Assembly: GCF_001592875.1 (NCBI RefSeq) | Contig: NZ_LSOF01000016.1 | Location: 1 to 64,000, forward strand | DNA: 64,000 bases | Source: Pseudomonas sp. BMS12 | Lineage (GTDB): Bacteria > Pseudomonadota > Gammaproteobacteria > Pseudomonadales > Pseudomonadaceae | Reading direction: 5' to 3' | Shown: positions 28,515 through 39,463 of the stretch, in pieces | Position numbering within the stretch: position 1 is the stretch's first letter | Layout: each line of letters opens with the position of its first letter | The notes under the pieces: generated by a model | What the model was told of the DNA's origin: nothing | The model's input: the letters and a program-made list of their open reading frames with translations, nothing else | The model's database searches: none | Position numbers and translations under genes: made by a program

Positions 28515-29513
28515 ATGTCGGTGGTACACATCGGCCCATATACACTGCCCAACCAGCTGATCCTCGCCCCCATGGCGGGCGTCACCGATCAGCCGTTCCG
28601 GCAGCTGTGCCGGCGCCTCGGCGCCGGAATGGTGGTCTCCGAGATGGTCACCAGCGACGTACGTTTGTGGAACAGCCGCAAGTCGCGCCTGCGCCTGGTG
28701 CACCAGGGCGATCCCGAGCCGCGCTCGGTGCAGATCGCCGGTGGCGATCCCGAGATGCTGGCCGAAGCCGCCCGCCGCAATGTCGAACTGGGCGCGCAGA
28801 TCATCGACATCAACATGGGCTGCCCGGCCAAGAAGGTCTGCAACAAGGCCGCCGGCTCGGCGCTGATGAAAGATGAAGAATTGGTGACCGCCATCCTCAA
28901 CGCCGTGGTCAAGGCGGTCGACGTCCCGGTAACCCTGAAGATCCGCACCGGCTGGGATCGCGCGAACAAAAATGGCATTAACGTAGCCAAGATCGCCGAA
29001 CAGGCAGGCATCGCCGCTCTCGCCGTGCACGGCCGCACCCGCGCCGACCTGTACACCGGCGAAGCCGAATACGACACCATCGCCGCGATCAAGCAGGCCG
29101 TCTCGATACCGGTGTTCGCCAACGGCGACATCGACTCGCCGCACAAGGCCCGGACCGTGCTCCAGGCCACCGGTGCCGACGCCTTGCTGATCGGTCGCGC
29201 CGCCCAGGGCCGCCCCTGGCTCTTCCGCGAGATCGCCCATTTCCTGGCGACCGGCACGGAAATGGCCGCGCCGAGCCTTTATGAAATCGAAAAAATCCTG
29301 CTGGAACACCTGGCCGCACTGCACGCCTTCTATGGCGACGTGATGGGCGTACGCATCGCCCGCAAGCATGTCGGCTGGTATCTGGCAACCCTTCCCGGCG
29401 CGCGGGAGTTTCGCGCCGAGTTCAATCGTCTGGAAAGTACGGACGCGCAGTACACCAGCGTTCGGCAGTTCTTCGCCGAACGTCATAACAATGGAGAAGA
29501 GGTGGCCGCATGA
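28515..29513 (+). CDS. dusB: tRNA-dihydrouridine synthase B
   Basis: FMN-dependent enzyme of 332 residues reducing uridine to dihydrouridine in the tRNA D-loop. The TIM-barrel start is LILAPMAGVTDQPFRQLCRR. The active-site NMGCPAKKVCNKAAGSALM contains the catalytic Cys of the GCP motif, and GRAAQGRPWLF is the late FMN phosphate site. The frame is open to 28479, but ATG 28515 has AGGGATG upstream and yields the usual N terminus. It is coupled to fis by a 4-base ATGA overlap, the classic dusB-fis operon. Confidence 0.96.
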   Translation: MSVVHIGPYTLPNQLILAPMAGVTDQPFRQLCRRLGAGMVVSEMVTSDVRLWNSRKSRLRLVHQGDPEPRSVQIAGGDPEMLAEAARRNVELGAQIIDINMGCPAKKVCNKAAGSALMKDEELVTAILNAVVKAVDVPVTLKIRTGWDRANKNGINVAKIAEQAGIAALAVHGRTRADLYTGEAEYDTIAAIKQAVSIPVFANGDIDSPHKARTVLQATGADALLIGRAAQGRPWLFREIAHFLATGTEMAAPSLYEIEKILLEHLAALHAFYGDVMGVRIARKHVGWYLATLPGAREFRAEFNRLESTDAQYTSVRQFFAERHNNGEEVAA

Positions 29514-29845
29514 CGAGGATGACAGAGCCTTTTTTTGAGCAATCAGTTTTTGATGGGGCAGTACCCGTGAGCGACAACGTCAACCTTAAGCAGCACCTCA
29601 ACACCCCCTTCGAGCAGGGCCAGACCCTGCGCGATAGCGTGGAGAAGGCGCTGCACAACTATTTCGCGCACCTGGAAGGCGCCGACGCCACCGATGTGTA
29701 CAACCTGGTACTGACCGAGGTGGAAGCGCCGCTGCTGGAAACCGTCATGAACTACGTGAAAGGTAACCAGACCAAGGCCTCCGAGCTGCTCGGCCTGAAC
29801 CGCGGCACCCTGCGCAAGAAGCTCAAGCAGTACGACCTGCTGTAA
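29510..29845 (+). CDS. fis: DNA-binding protein Fis
   Basis: Small nucleoid-associated homodimer of 111 residues that bends DNA and adjusts transcription with growth phase. The C-terminal half is highly conserved: the dimer core (LRDSVEKALHNYFAHL, EAPLLETVMNYVKGNQ) and the helix-turn-helix TKASELLGLNRGTLRKKLKQYDLL. The N-terminal part is variable and a little longer than usual (107 residues in P. aeruginosa, from memory), so ATG 29519 is a possible alternative start. It overlaps the dusB stop by 4 bases and is followed by a strong terminator. Confidence 0.96.
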   Translation: MTRMTEPFFEQSVFDGAVPVSDNVNLKQHLNTPFEQGQTLRDSVEKALHNYFAHLEGADATDVYNLVLTEVEAPLLETVMNYVKGNQTKASELLGLNRGTLRKKLKQYDLL

Positions 29846-29858
29846 GCGAATTTCCTCG

Positions 29859-29886
29859 AAAAGGGCGGCCAGAAGCCGCCCTTTTT
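29859..29886 (+). terminator. Rho-independent terminator after fis
   Basis: AAAAGGGCGGC-CAGAA-GCCGCCCTTTT followed by further T. Ends the dusB-fis transcript 13 bases after the fis stop. Confidence 0.93.
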
Positions 29887-29917
29887 CACTGATTTTCCAG
29901 CTCCAATGGACTTTGCA

Positions 29918-31525
<1,608 letters not shown>

Positions 31526-31550
31526 TGTGCGGGGGCCGCGCTGAAGCGCC

Positions 31551-31639
31551 CGTCTGCGTTGTTGCGGATGACTTCGCTAATGCTCATTGCCAGGCGGCAA
31601 CTGCGCTTATCGAAGCCATCCGCGCCTAGCAGCCAGACG
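31551..31639. repeat. Intergenic inverted-repeat element between purH and purD
   Basis: Outer ends CGTCTG/CAGACG and inner arms 31564-31576 against 31611-31623 (12 of 13 pair). The whole folds as one long imperfect stem. No reading frame. It resembles dispersed intergenic repeats of Pseudomonas, but no second copy is in this window. Confidence 0.6.
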
Positions 31640-31683
31640 CTCCATCGCGGCCCGATAGGACGCTAGAAGCAAGATTTTCGTAG

Positions 31684-31725
31684 GGTGGACAGCCGAGGCT
31701 GTCCACCGAACGGGCCACAGGCCCG
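31684..31725. repeat. Two adjacent hairpins in the purD leader
   Basis: First hairpin: GGTGGACAGCC-GA-GGCTGTCCACC (31684-31707). Second: CGGGCC-ACA-GGCCCG (31711-31725). They end 5 bases before the purD Shine-Dalgarno AGGGAGAG. The first is a GTAGGGTGG-type dispersed palindrome. Confidence 0.75.
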
Positions 31726-31744
31726 CCTCCACAGGGAGAGCAAC

Positions 31745-33028
31745 ATGAACGTACTGATCATCGGCAGCGGCGGCCGCGAGCATGCCCTGGCCTGGAAAGT
31801 GGCGCAGGACAAGCGCGTCGAGAAAGTCTTCGTTGCCCCGGGCAACGCCGGCACTGCCACCGAAGCCAAGTGCGAGAACGTCGCCATCGACGTGCTGGCC
31901 ATTGAGCAGCTGGCCGACTTCGCCGAGAAGAACGTGCAGCTGACCATAGTCGGGCCGGAAGCACCGCTGGTTAAGGGCGTGGTCGACCTGTTCCGTTCGC
32001 GCGGCCTGGACATCTTCGGCCCCACCGCCGCCGCCGCCCAGCTGGAAGGCTCCAAGGCCTTCACCAAGGACTTCCTGGCACGCCACAACATTCCCACCGC
32101 CGACTACCAGAACTTCACCGAAGTCGAGCCGGCGCTGGCCTATCTGCGTGAGAAAGGCGCGCCGATCGTGATCAAGGCCGACGGCCTGGCTGCCGGCAAA
32201 GGCGTGATCGTCGCCATGACCCTGGCAGAAGCCGAAGACGCCGTGCGCGACATGCTGTCCGGCAACGCCTTCGGCGACGCCGGTGCCCGCGTAGTGATTG
32301 AAGAGTTCCTGGATGGTGAAGAGGCTTCCTTCATCGTCATGGTCGACGGCGAGAACGTGCTGCCGATGGCCACCAGCCAGGACCACAAGCGCGTCGGCGA
32401 CGGCGACAGCGGCCCGAACACCGGCGGCATGGGCGCCTACTCGCCGGCCCCAGTGGTCACCCCGGACGTGCACCAGCGCGTGATGGAGGAAGTGATCTAC
32501 CCGACCGTGCGCGGCATGGCCAGCGAAGGCAACGTCTACACCGGTTTCCTCTACGCCGGGCTGATGATCGACAAGGCCGGCAAGCCCAAGGTCATCGAGT
32601 TCAACTGCCGCTTCGGCGACCCGGAAACCCAGCCGATCATGGTGCGCCTGGAGTCGAGCCTGGTCCTGCTGGTCGAGGCCGCCCTGGCCAAGGCGCTGGA
32701 CAAGGTCGAAGCGACCTGGGACCCGCGTCCGACCGTGGGTGTGGTCATCGCGGCCGGCGGTTACCCAGGCGACTACGCCAAGGGCGATGTGATCGAAGGC
32801 CTGGACGCCGCGGCCAAGCTCGACGGCAAGGTGTTCCATGCCGGCACCGCGCTGAAGGACGGCCAGATCGTCACCGCTGGCGGTCGCGTACTGTGCGCCA
32901 CCGCCATCGGTACCAGCGTCTCCAGCGCCCAGCAGCAGGCCTATCGTCTGGCCGAGCAGATCCGCTGGAACGGCAGTTTCTATCGCAGCGACATCGGCTA
33001 CCGCGCCATCGCCCGCGAGCAGGAATAA
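31745..33028 (+). CDS. purD: Phosphoribosylamine-glycine ligase
   Basis: ATP-grasp enzyme of 427 residues making glycinamide ribonucleotide, the second step of purine synthesis. The N terminus is [18 protein letters not shown]; conserved segments are [53 protein letters not shown] and [12 protein letters not shown]. The frame is open to 31685 through the hairpin leader, but ATG 31745 follows AGGGAGAG and matches the family start. It lies between purH and retS as in P. aeruginosa. Confidence 0.97.
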   Translation: MNVLIIGSGGREHALAWKVAQDKRVEKVFVAPGNAGTATEAKCENVAIDVLAIEQLADFAEKNVQLTIVGPEAPLVKGVVDLFRSRGLDIFGPTAAAAQLEGSKAFTKDFLARHNIPTADYQNFTEVEPALAYLREKGAPIVIKADGLAAGKGVIVAMTLAEAEDAVRDMLSGNAFGDAGARVVIEEFLDGEEASFIVMVDGENVLPMATSQDHKRVGDGDSGPNTGGMGAYSPAPVVTPDVHQRVMEEVIYPTVRGMASEGNVYTGFLYAGLMIDKAGKPKVIEFNCRFGDPETQPIMVRLESSLVLLVEAALAKALDKVEATWDPRPTVGVVIAAGGYPGDYAKGDVIEGLDAAAKLDGKVFHAGTALKDGQIVTAGGRVLCATAIGTSVSSAQQQAYRLAEQIRWNGSFYRSDIGYRAIAREQE

Positions 33029-33039
33029 CACCGTAACAA

Positions 33040-33068
33040 GCGCCCGTTGGTCATTTCGCCACGGGCGC
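33040..33068 (+). terminator. Stem-loop after purD
   Basis: Arms GCGCCCGT/ACGGGCGC around a 13-base loop, 11 bases after the purD stop; no clear U-run. A CGGTAAAGCT direct repeat follows at about 33070-33091. Confidence 0.5.
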
Positions 33069-33175
33069 ACGGTAAAGCTGCGGTAAAGCTCCCACTTATG
33101 GCCGCGACATGGCTGCCTTTTGTCCATAACCCATAGCTATAATCCGGGAATTCATTTTCGAAGGGACTCCAACTC

Positions 33176-35950
33176 GTGCGCCGGCTCTGGATCGCCACAG
33201 GACTCATCGTCAGCCTGCTGCTTGGCCTGCCGCTCTCGGTAGCTGCCAATAGCGATGGCCCCGTCGCCGATGGCAACTGGTCGATCCTCCTCGACAAGTC
33301 CGCACAACTCTCCTTCGCCGAAGTACAGGCGCAAAGCTCGCGCTTCCAACCGCTGGACCGTCTCTCCTTCACCCTACCCGCCTCGCCCCAGGCCATCTGG
33401 CTCAAGGTCGACACGCGCTCGTTCGGTGACCCGCACTGGCTGTGGCTGTTCGCCCCACGGGTGCAATACCTGGACTTCTACCTGGTCAACAACGGGGTAC
33501 TGGAGCAGACCCTGCACACCGGCGAGGCACTGACCCTGGCCTCGCGCCCGCTGCCTTCGCGGGCCTATCTGTTCCCCCTGCCCAGCGACGAACAACCGCG
33601 CATGGCCTACATGCGCATGACCTCGAACCACGCGCTGATGATGTGGTTCAAGGTCATCGACCAGCGTGAGCTGGTGGCCCAGGAAAGGCCCGCCTACCTG
33701 TTCGGCGCCCTGCTCGGTGGTCTGCTGCTGCTGGCCCTGTTCAACCTGCTGCGCATGGCCTATTCACCCACCGCCAGCAACCTGTGGCTGGCCGGCATGC
33801 ATATCGCTCTGGCCCTGTGCGCCACCGCCAACATCGGCCTGCTGGCGGTCTGGCTACCAGAGCAGAGCTACAACCAGTCGCTGATAGCCGACCTCGCCGC
33901 GCTGACGGCGGCCCTGTGCATCCTCGGTTTCACCCGTTTCTTCTTCCGCGGCAGCCCGGCCGAACACAGCCCGCTGCGCCACATCCTGCATGCCGAATTC
34001 GCCCTGATCGCCGGCGCCGCCGCGCTGATCGCCTTCACCGGCCTGCTCTGGCACAGCTGGCTGGTCTATGGCCTGGTGGTACTGGCCTCGATGACGGTGC
34101 CGGCCGTGGCCTTCGTGCACTGGCGCAACGGTTATCGTCCGGCGCGGCTGATCTTTGCCGGGCTGCTGCTGTTCAACCTGGGGTTCATCGTGCTCGGCCC
34201 GGTGCTGTTCGGCTTCGACCAGCTCAACCCCGGCTGGCTGGTGCTCAGCCTGTTCAGCGTGGCCATGGTCGCCGGCCTGATCCTCAGCATCGCCCTCTCC
34301 GAGCGACAGCGACAGATCGTCAGCGATACCCTGACCCGCCGCACCAGCGAAGCCGCCACCAGCGCAGAACTGAAAGCCAAGGCCGAATTCCTGGCCAAGA
34401 TCAGCCACGAAATCCGCACCCCCATGAACGGTGTACTGGGCATGACCGAGCTGCTGCTCGGCACCCCGCTCTCCGCCAAGCAACGCGACTACGTGCAGAC
34501 CATCCACAGCTCGGGCAACGAGCTGCTCACCCTGATCAACGAGATTCTCGACATTTCCAAGCTGGAGTCCGGGCAGATCGAGCTGGACGACGTGCAGTTC
34601 GACCTCAACGCCCTGATCGACGACTGCCTGGACATCTTCCGCGCCAAGGCCGAACAGCAGAAGGTCGAGCTGATCAGCTTCACCCAGCCCCAGGTGCCAC
34701 GGGTGATCAGCGGCGACCCCACGCGCCTGCGCCAGACCCTGCTGAGCCTGCTGGACAACGCCTTCCGCCAGACCGACGAGGGCGAGATCCTGCTGGTGGT
34801 GGCGCTGGACAACGAGGCCAAGGAGCCGCGCCTGCGCATCGCCGTGCAGGACAGCGGCCGCCCGCTGGAGGCCAGCGAACGCGATGCCCTGCTCAACACC
34901 CAGCTGCACAGCAGCGACTTCCTCAGCGCCAGCAAGCTTGGCGGGCGCCTCGGTCTGATCATCGCCCGCCAACTGGTGCGGCTGATGGATGGCGAGTTCG
35001 GCGTGCAGAGCGGCACTGGCAGCGGCAGCACCTTGTGGCTGAGCCTGCCGCTCGACCCCCAGCGCCTGGAGCACCCTACCGCCGACCTCGATGGCCCGCT
35101 GCAGGGCGCGCGTCTGCTGGTGGTGGACGACAACGAGACCTGCCGCAAGGTGCTGCAGCAGCAGTGCAACGCCTGGGGCCTGCAGGTCAGCGCCGTGGCC
35201 TCCGGCAAGGAAGCCCTGGCCCTGCTGCGCACCAAGGCGCACCTCAAGGAATACTTCGACGCCGTACTGCTCGACCAGGAAATGCCCGGCATGACCGGCA
35301 TGCAGCTGGCGGCCAAGATCAAGGAAGACCCCAATCTCAACCACGACATCCTGCTGATCATGCTCACCGGCATCAGCAACGCGCCGAGCAAGATCATCGC
35401 CCGCAACGCCGGCATCAAGCGCATCCTGGCCAAGCCGGTGGCCGGCTACACGCTGAAGACCACCCTGGCCGACGAGCTGGCCCAGCGCCGCCTAGGCGCC
35501 CCCGTGTTGCCGCAGAGCGAGAACGGCCCGCTGCAGGTGCCTGCGGACTTCCGCATCCTGGTGGCCGAGGACAACAGCATCTCCACCAAGGTCATCCGCG
35601 GCATGCTGAGCAAGCTCAACCTGCAGCCGGACACCGCCAGCAACGGCGAGGAAGCCCTGCGCGCCATGCAGGCGCAGCAGTACGACCTGGTGCTGATGGA
35701 CTGCGAAATGCCGGTGCTCGACGGATTCTCCGCCACCGAACAGCTGCGCGCCTGGGAACAGCGCGAGCAGCGCGAGCGCACGCCGGTGGTGGCACTGACC
35801 GCGCATATCCTCGCCGAACACAAGGAGCGCGCGCGCCAGGTCGGCATGGACGGCCACATGGCCAAGCCGGTGGAAATGTCCCAGCTACGCGAGCTGATCG
35901 CCCACTGGGTGGTCGAACGCCAGCGCCGGCGTGACGCCCTGCCCTCCTGA
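33176..35950 (+). CDS. retS: RetS-type hybrid sensor kinase
   Basis: Membrane hybrid kinase of 924 residues that in P. aeruginosa inhibits GacS and so shifts cells between acute and chronic (biofilm) programmes. The signal peptide spans about 1-24. A periplasmic 7TMR-DISMED2 sensor (about 30-165) precedes seven membrane helices (about 180-385). The histidine-kinase dimerisation motif is [13 protein letters not shown] with His411; an ATPase domain follows to about 630. Receiver 1 has Asp700 (VLLDQEMPG) and receiver 2 has Asp842 (VLMDCEMPV). Offsets from the P. aeruginosa His424, Asp713 and Asp858 are constant within a few residues. The start is GTG 33176, preceded by AAGGGA. purD is upstream, as in P. 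aeruginosa. Confidence 0.95.
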   Translation: MRRLWIATGLIVSLLLGLPLSVAANSDGPVADGNWSILLDKSAQLSFAEVQAQSSRFQPLDRLSFTLPASPQAIWLKVDTRSFGDPHWLWLFAPRVQYLDFYLVNNGVLEQTLHTGEALTLASRPLPSRAYLFPLPSDEQPRMAYMRMTSNHALMMWFKVIDQRELVAQERPAYLFGALLGGLLLLALFNLLRMAYSPTASNLWLAGMHIALALCATANIGLLAVWLPEQSYNQSLIADLAALTAALCILGFTRFFFRGSPAEHSPLRHILHAEFALIAGAAALIAFTGLLWHSWLVYGLVVLASMTVPAVAFVHWRNGYRPARLIFAGLLLFNLGFIVLGPVLFGFDQLNPGWLVLSLFSVAMVAGLILSIALSERQRQIVSDTLTRRTSEAATSAELKAKAEFLAKISHEIRTPMNGVLGMTELLLGTPLSAKQRDYVQTIHSSGNELLTLINEILDISKLESGQIELDDVQFDLNALIDDCLDIFRAKAEQQKVELISFTQPQVPRVISGDPTRLRQTLLSLLDNAFRQTDEGEILLVVALDNEAKEPRLRIAVQDSGRPLEASERDALLNTQLHSSDFLSASKLGGRLGLIIARQLVRLMDGEFGVQSGTGSGSTLWLSLPLDPQRLEHPTADLDGPLQGARLLVVDDNETCRKVLQQQCNAWGLQVSAVASGKEALALLRTKAHLKEYFDAVLLDQEMPGMTGMQLAAKIKEDPNLNHDILLIMLTGISNAPSKIIARNAGIKRILAKPVAGYTLKTTLADELAQRRLGAPVLPQSENGPLQVPADFRILVAEDNSISTKVIRGMLSKLNLQPDTASNGEEALRAMQAQQYDLVLMDCEMPVLDGFSATEQLRAWEQREQRERTPVVALTAHILAEHKERARQVGMDGHMAKPVEMSQLRELIAHWVVERQRRRDALPS

Positions 35951-36017
35951 GGCATCGAACGCAGGTCACCTCGACCGCTTCTATGCTTGCCCCATTTCCT
36001 TCTGACGAGCCCGCCCC

Positions 36018-36614
36018 ATGCTCTCCGTGCTGTTCAGCCTGTACCTGAAAATGCTGGTCCTCTATAGCCCGTTCTTCGTGCTGTCCTGCTTCATCGGCCT
36101 GACTCCTGGCCACTCGGTGAAGGAACGCAAGAAGCTGGCCTGGCGGGTCGCCCTCGGCACCCTGATCGCCAGCGTGCTGCTGTACCTGTTCGGCCAGACC
36201 ATCTTCGACCTGTTCGGCATCACCGCCGACGCCTTCCGCATCGGCGCCGGTTCCGTGCTGTTCATCTCGGCACTGGGCATGGCCCAAGGCAAGTCGGCGG
36301 TACAGACCGACAACCTCAACCAGGACATCACCATAGTGCCGCTGACCATCCCGCTCACCGTCGGCCCCGGCACCATCGGTGCGCTGCTGGTGATGGGCAT
36401 CAGCCAGCCGCAGTGGGACGCCAAGCTGCTGGCCATCCTCGCCATCGCCATCGCCAGCGCCACCGTAGGCGCCGTGCTCTATCTCTCCGACCGGGTCGAG
36501 CGCCTGCTAGGCCAGCAGGGCCTGCAGATTCTCAGCCGCCTGATGGGCCTGTTCGTCTGCGCCCTGGCCGCGCAGATCATCTTCACCGGCGTGCGCGGCT
36601 ATCTGCAGCCCTGA
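36018..36614 (+). CDS. MarC family integral membrane protein
   Basis: Inner-membrane protein of 198 residues with six predicted spans, of the MarC/NAAT family. N-terminal LKMLVLYSPFFVLSCFIGLTPG and the internal ITIVPLTIPLTVGPGTIGALLVMG are family signatures; the latter resembles the half-helix loop of this fold. Some relatives transport neutral amino acids, but MarC itself does not confer multiple drug resistance, so no substrate is assigned. It starts 67 bases after retS; whether they share a transcript is unclear. Confidence 0.9.
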   Translation: MLSVLFSLYLKMLVLYSPFFVLSCFIGLTPGHSVKERKKLAWRVALGTLIASVLLYLFGQTIFDLFGITADAFRIGAGSVLFISALGMAQGKSAVQTDNLNQDITIVPLTIPLTVGPGTIGALLVMGISQPQWDAKLLAILAIAIASATVGAVLYLSDRVERLLGQQGLQILSRLMGLFVCALAAQIIFTGVRGYLQP

Positions 36615-36687
36615 CGCCTCCGCCACGTAACCAGGCTGCACTGGGTGACAGTTGCAGCCTGCTCCAGCCGCAAAGCGCAAAACACCC

Positions 36688-36702
36688 GCACCATAAACGT
36701 GC
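36688..36702 (+). promoter_or_regulatory. Candidate NtrC binding site
   Basis: GCACCATAAACGTGC: GCAC and GTGC arms separated by 7 bases, as in the NtrC consensus. It lies 97 bases upstream of the sigma-54 -24 element, a normal enhancer distance. Confidence 0.6.
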
Positions 36703-36798
36703 CCGCAGCCCCGACACGGTGCAGCGCAGCGCGGCAATCACGTTTCAGAAAAGCCTGCAACGTCCATAACCCACTGAAAATAAACATCTTTAAAGAAC

Positions 36799-36814
36799 TG
36801 GCACCCACATTGCT
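36799..36814 (+). promoter_or_regulatory. Sigma-54 promoter for allophanate hydrolase gene
   Basis: TGGCACCCACATTGCT matches the -24/-12 consensus, with GG and GC separated by the required 10 bases. The expected transcription start is near 36825, shortly before the gene. Confidence 0.75.
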
Positions 36815-36854
36815 CTAGCGATTCCAACTTGGATACAAGATGGAATCTCAACGC

Positions 36855-38657
36855 ATGGCCAACGCTCCTATTGCCTTCACCCTCGCCGACTGGCAACGCT
36901 CCTATCGCGACGGGCAGTCGCCCGCCGAACTGCTGCAGGGCCTGCGCCTTGAACTGAGCGCAACGGATAACGCCTGGATCGCCCTGGCCAGCGCAACTCA
37001 GCTCGATGACCAGCTGGCAGCCCTGGCCGCGCTGCTGGACAGCTCCGGCGGCGACCTCACCAAGCTGCCGCTGTACGGCGTGCCCTTCGCCATCAAGGAC
37101 AATATCGACGCCGCCGGCTGGTCCACCACCGCAGCCTGCCCCGAGTTCGCCTACACCGCCGTCGACGACGCCACAGTGGTCGCTCGCCTGCGTGCCGCCG
37201 GCGCCATCCTCATTGGCAAGACCAACCTCGACCAGTTCGCCACCGGCCTGGTCGGCACCCGCTCACCCCACGGCGCGGTAAGCAACAGCTTCAACCCGGA
37301 CTACGTCAGCGGCGGCTCCAGCTCCGGCTCGGCCAGCGTGGTCGCCCGTGGCCTGGTGCCCTTCGCGCTGGGCACCGACACCGCTGGCTCCGGCCGCGTG
37401 CCGGCCGGCTTCAACAATATCGTCGGGCTCAAGCCGACCAAGGGCTGGCTGCCGAATACCGGCCTGGTGCCCGCCTGCAAGACCCTTGACTGCATCTCGG
37501 TATTTGCCCTGACCGTGGCCGATGCCATGGCCGTGGCGCAGATCGCCGGCGGCTACGACAGTGCCGATCCCTACAGCCGCAAGAACCCCACCAGCGCCAA
37601 GGTCGGCATGCCTGCCAAGCCGCGCCTGGCAGTGCCGGCCGCCCCCGAGTTCTTCGGTGACATACAGAACCAGGCGGTATTCGAGCAGGCGCTGGGCAAA
37701 CTGCGCGAACTCGGTGCCGAGCTGGTGGAGATCGACTTCGCACCCTTCCAGCAACTGGCCGAGCAGCTCTACTACGGCTCCTGGGTCGCCGAGCGCACCG
37801 TCGCGGTGGAAGGCGTGAACCCCGAACATATCAATCCGGTGGTGCGCGGCATCGTCGAGAACGGCCATAAGTACAGCGCCTGCGATGCCTACAAGGCCGA
37901 GTACATTCGCGCCGAGCTGAGTCGCACCATCAACGACATCCTGGCCGGCTTCGATGCCCTGGTGGTGCCAACCTCGCCGACCATTCGCACGCTAGCCGAG
38001 ATGGAGCGGGAGCCGGTGCTGTTCAACAGCCAGTTCGGCACCTACACCAACTTCACCAACCTCGCCGACCTCTCCGCCCTGGCCGTGCCCGCCGGCGTTC
38101 GCGAAGACGGCCTGCCGGCCGGCATCACCCTGATAGCCCCGGCCTGGCACGACCAGGCATTGGCCGCCTTCGGCCAACGCTGGCAGCAGGCGCTGGCCCT
38201 GCCGCTGGGCGCCACCGGCAAGCCGCTGCCGGCGCAAACCGCCAACGACAAGCCGGCGCCAGGTTGCATCCGTGTCGCAGTGGTCGGCGCGCACCTGACC
38301 GGCATGCCGCTGAACTTCCAGCTCACCACTCGCGATGCCGTGCTGGTCGAGCAAACCACCAGCACCGCCAGCTACCGCCTCTATGCCCTGCCCGGTACCG
38401 TGCCGCCCAAGCCGGGCCTGGCACGGGTCGCCGAGGACGGCGCCGAGATCATCGTCGAGCTGTGGGATGTACCGCAGGCGCGCTTCGGCGAATTCGTCGC
38501 CGAGATCCCGCCGCCGCTGGGCATCGGCAACCTGGAGCTGGCCGACGGCCGCTGGGTAAAGGGTTTCATCTGCGAGCCCTACGCCTTGGACGGCGCCCGC
38601 GATATCACCAGCTTCGGTGGCTGGCGCGCCTTTATCGCCAGCCAGCAGCAGGGCTGA
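36855..38657 (+). CDS. atzF: Allophanate hydrolase
   Basis: Amidase-signature enzyme of about 600 residues that hydrolyses allophanate to ammonia and CO2. The catalytic Lys lies in VPFAIKDN, the Ser pair in GGSSSGSA and DTAGSGRVPA. A C-terminal domain of about 130 residues follows the amidase part (from about residue 470), as in AtzF, where it helps in decarboxylating the product. ATG 36840 is five codons upstream; both starts are plausible. The gene has a sigma-54 promoter and an NtrC-like site, so expression under nitrogen limitation is expected. It is followed 5 bases later by a GntR regulator and then the urea transporter genes. No urea carboxylase gene is in the window, so the source of allophanate is unknown. 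Confidence 0.92.
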   Translation: MANAPIAFTLADWQRSYRDGQSPAELLQGLRLELSATDNAWIALASATQLDDQLAALAALLDSSGGDLTKLPLYGVPFAIKDNIDAAGWSTTAACPEFAYTAVDDATVVARLRAAGAILIGKTNLDQFATGLVGTRSPHGAVSNSFNPDYVSGGSSSGSASVVARGLVPFALGTDTAGSGRVPAGFNNIVGLKPTKGWLPNTGLVPACKTLDCISVFALTVADAMAVAQIAGGYDSADPYSRKNPTSAKVGMPAKPRLAVPAAPEFFGDIQNQAVFEQALGKLRELGAELVEIDFAPFQQLAEQLYYGSWVAERTVAVEGVNPEHINPVVRGIVENGHKYSACDAYKAEYIRAELSRTINDILAGFDALVVPTSPTIRTLAEMEREPVLFNSQFGTYTNFTNLADLSALAVPAGVREDGLPAGITLIAPAWHDQALAAFGQRWQQALALPLGATGKPLPAQTANDKPAPGCIRVAVVGAHLTGMPLNFQLTTRDAVLVEQTTSTASYRLYALPGTVPPKPGLARVAEDGAEIIVELWDVPQARFGEFVAEIPPPLGIGNLELADGRWVKGFICEPYALDGARDITSFGGWRAFIASQQQG

Positions 38658-38662
38658 AATCC

Positions 38663-39397
38663 ATGCAACTGGCCGATGCGCAGCGCCAAGGCAAGGAGCG
38701 CCCGGAGAACCTCGCCGAGCGCATCTACCTGCAGCTCAAGGAGGACATCTTCGAGTTCCGCCTGCTGCCCGGTGACCGCTTCAGCGAAGGCGAGGTCGCC
38801 GCGCGGGTCGAGGCCAGTCGCACGCCGGTGCGTCAGGCTCTGCACCGCCTGCAGCGCGAAGGCTATCTGGAGGTGCACTTTCGCAGCGGCTGGCAGGTGC
38901 GCCCGTTCGACTTCGCCCATTTCGAGGAGCTCTACGAGCTGCGCATCGTCCTCGAACTGGAAGCCGTGCGCCGCCTGTGCCTGCGCCCCATGGGTGAACA
39001 ATCCACTGCCCTGCAGGAACTGCAGCGCACCTGGATGGTGCAACCCGAGGAGCGACTGCAGGACGGCAGGGCAGTTTCCCTGCTCGACGAGCGCTTCCAC
39101 TGCCTGCTGCTAGAGGCGGCCGGCAATCGTGAAATGACCCGGGTGCATGCCGAGGTCAGCGAGAAGATCCGCATTCTAAGGCGCCTGGACTTCACCCAGG
39201 CGCCACGGGTAGAGCTCACCTACGAGGAGCACGCGAGCATCCTCGGCGCGATTCTGGCGCGCCGTTGCGAAGAGGCACAGCTATTGCTGAAGACCCATGT
39301 CGAGGTCAGCAAGGCGGAAGTGCGCAAGATCACCCTGCACATGCTGCACAGCGTCCGGCAGAAGGCCGCCGGGGCGGGTGACGTGATTGACCTTTGA
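38663..39397 (+). CDS. GntR/FadR family transcriptional regulator
   Basis: DNA-binding regulator of 244 residues. The winged helix-turn-helix spans about residues 15-85 (LAERIYLQLKEDIFEFRLLPGDRFSEGEVAARVEASRTPVRQAL region). The C-terminal FCD helical ligand domain spans about 90-220. ATG 38663 begins 5 bases after the atzF stop; upstream in-frame codons are only atzF in another frame. Its position between atzF and urtA suggests control of urea or allophanate metabolism, but effector and operator are unknown. Confidence 0.9.
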   Translation: MQLADAQRQGKERPENLAERIYLQLKEDIFEFRLLPGDRFSEGEVAARVEASRTPVRQALHRLQREGYLEVHFRSGWQVRPFDFAHFEELYELRIVLELEAVRRLCLRPMGEQSTALQELQRTWMVQPEERLQDGRAVSLLDERFHCLLLEAAGNREMTRVHAEVSEKIRILRRLDFTQAPRVELTYEEHASILGAILARRCEEAQLLLKTHVEVSKAEVRKITLHMLHSVRQKAAGAGDVIDL

Positions 39398-39463
39398 ACC
39401 ACTGCCAAACCCATAAGCAATAACAAAGCAGTTCAAACCACATTCGTGAATGGAGATCGCACT

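Noticed and set aside
33784..35934. 716-codon plus-strand frame inside retS
   Set aside because: Out-of-frame reading of retS, rich in Arg/Pro/Ala; the retS frame has all kinase motifs.
39255..39275. Possible sigma-54 promoter inside the GntR gene (TGGCGCGCCGTTGC)
   Set aside because: GG and GC elements are 9, not 10, bases apart, and the site lies within coding sequence.
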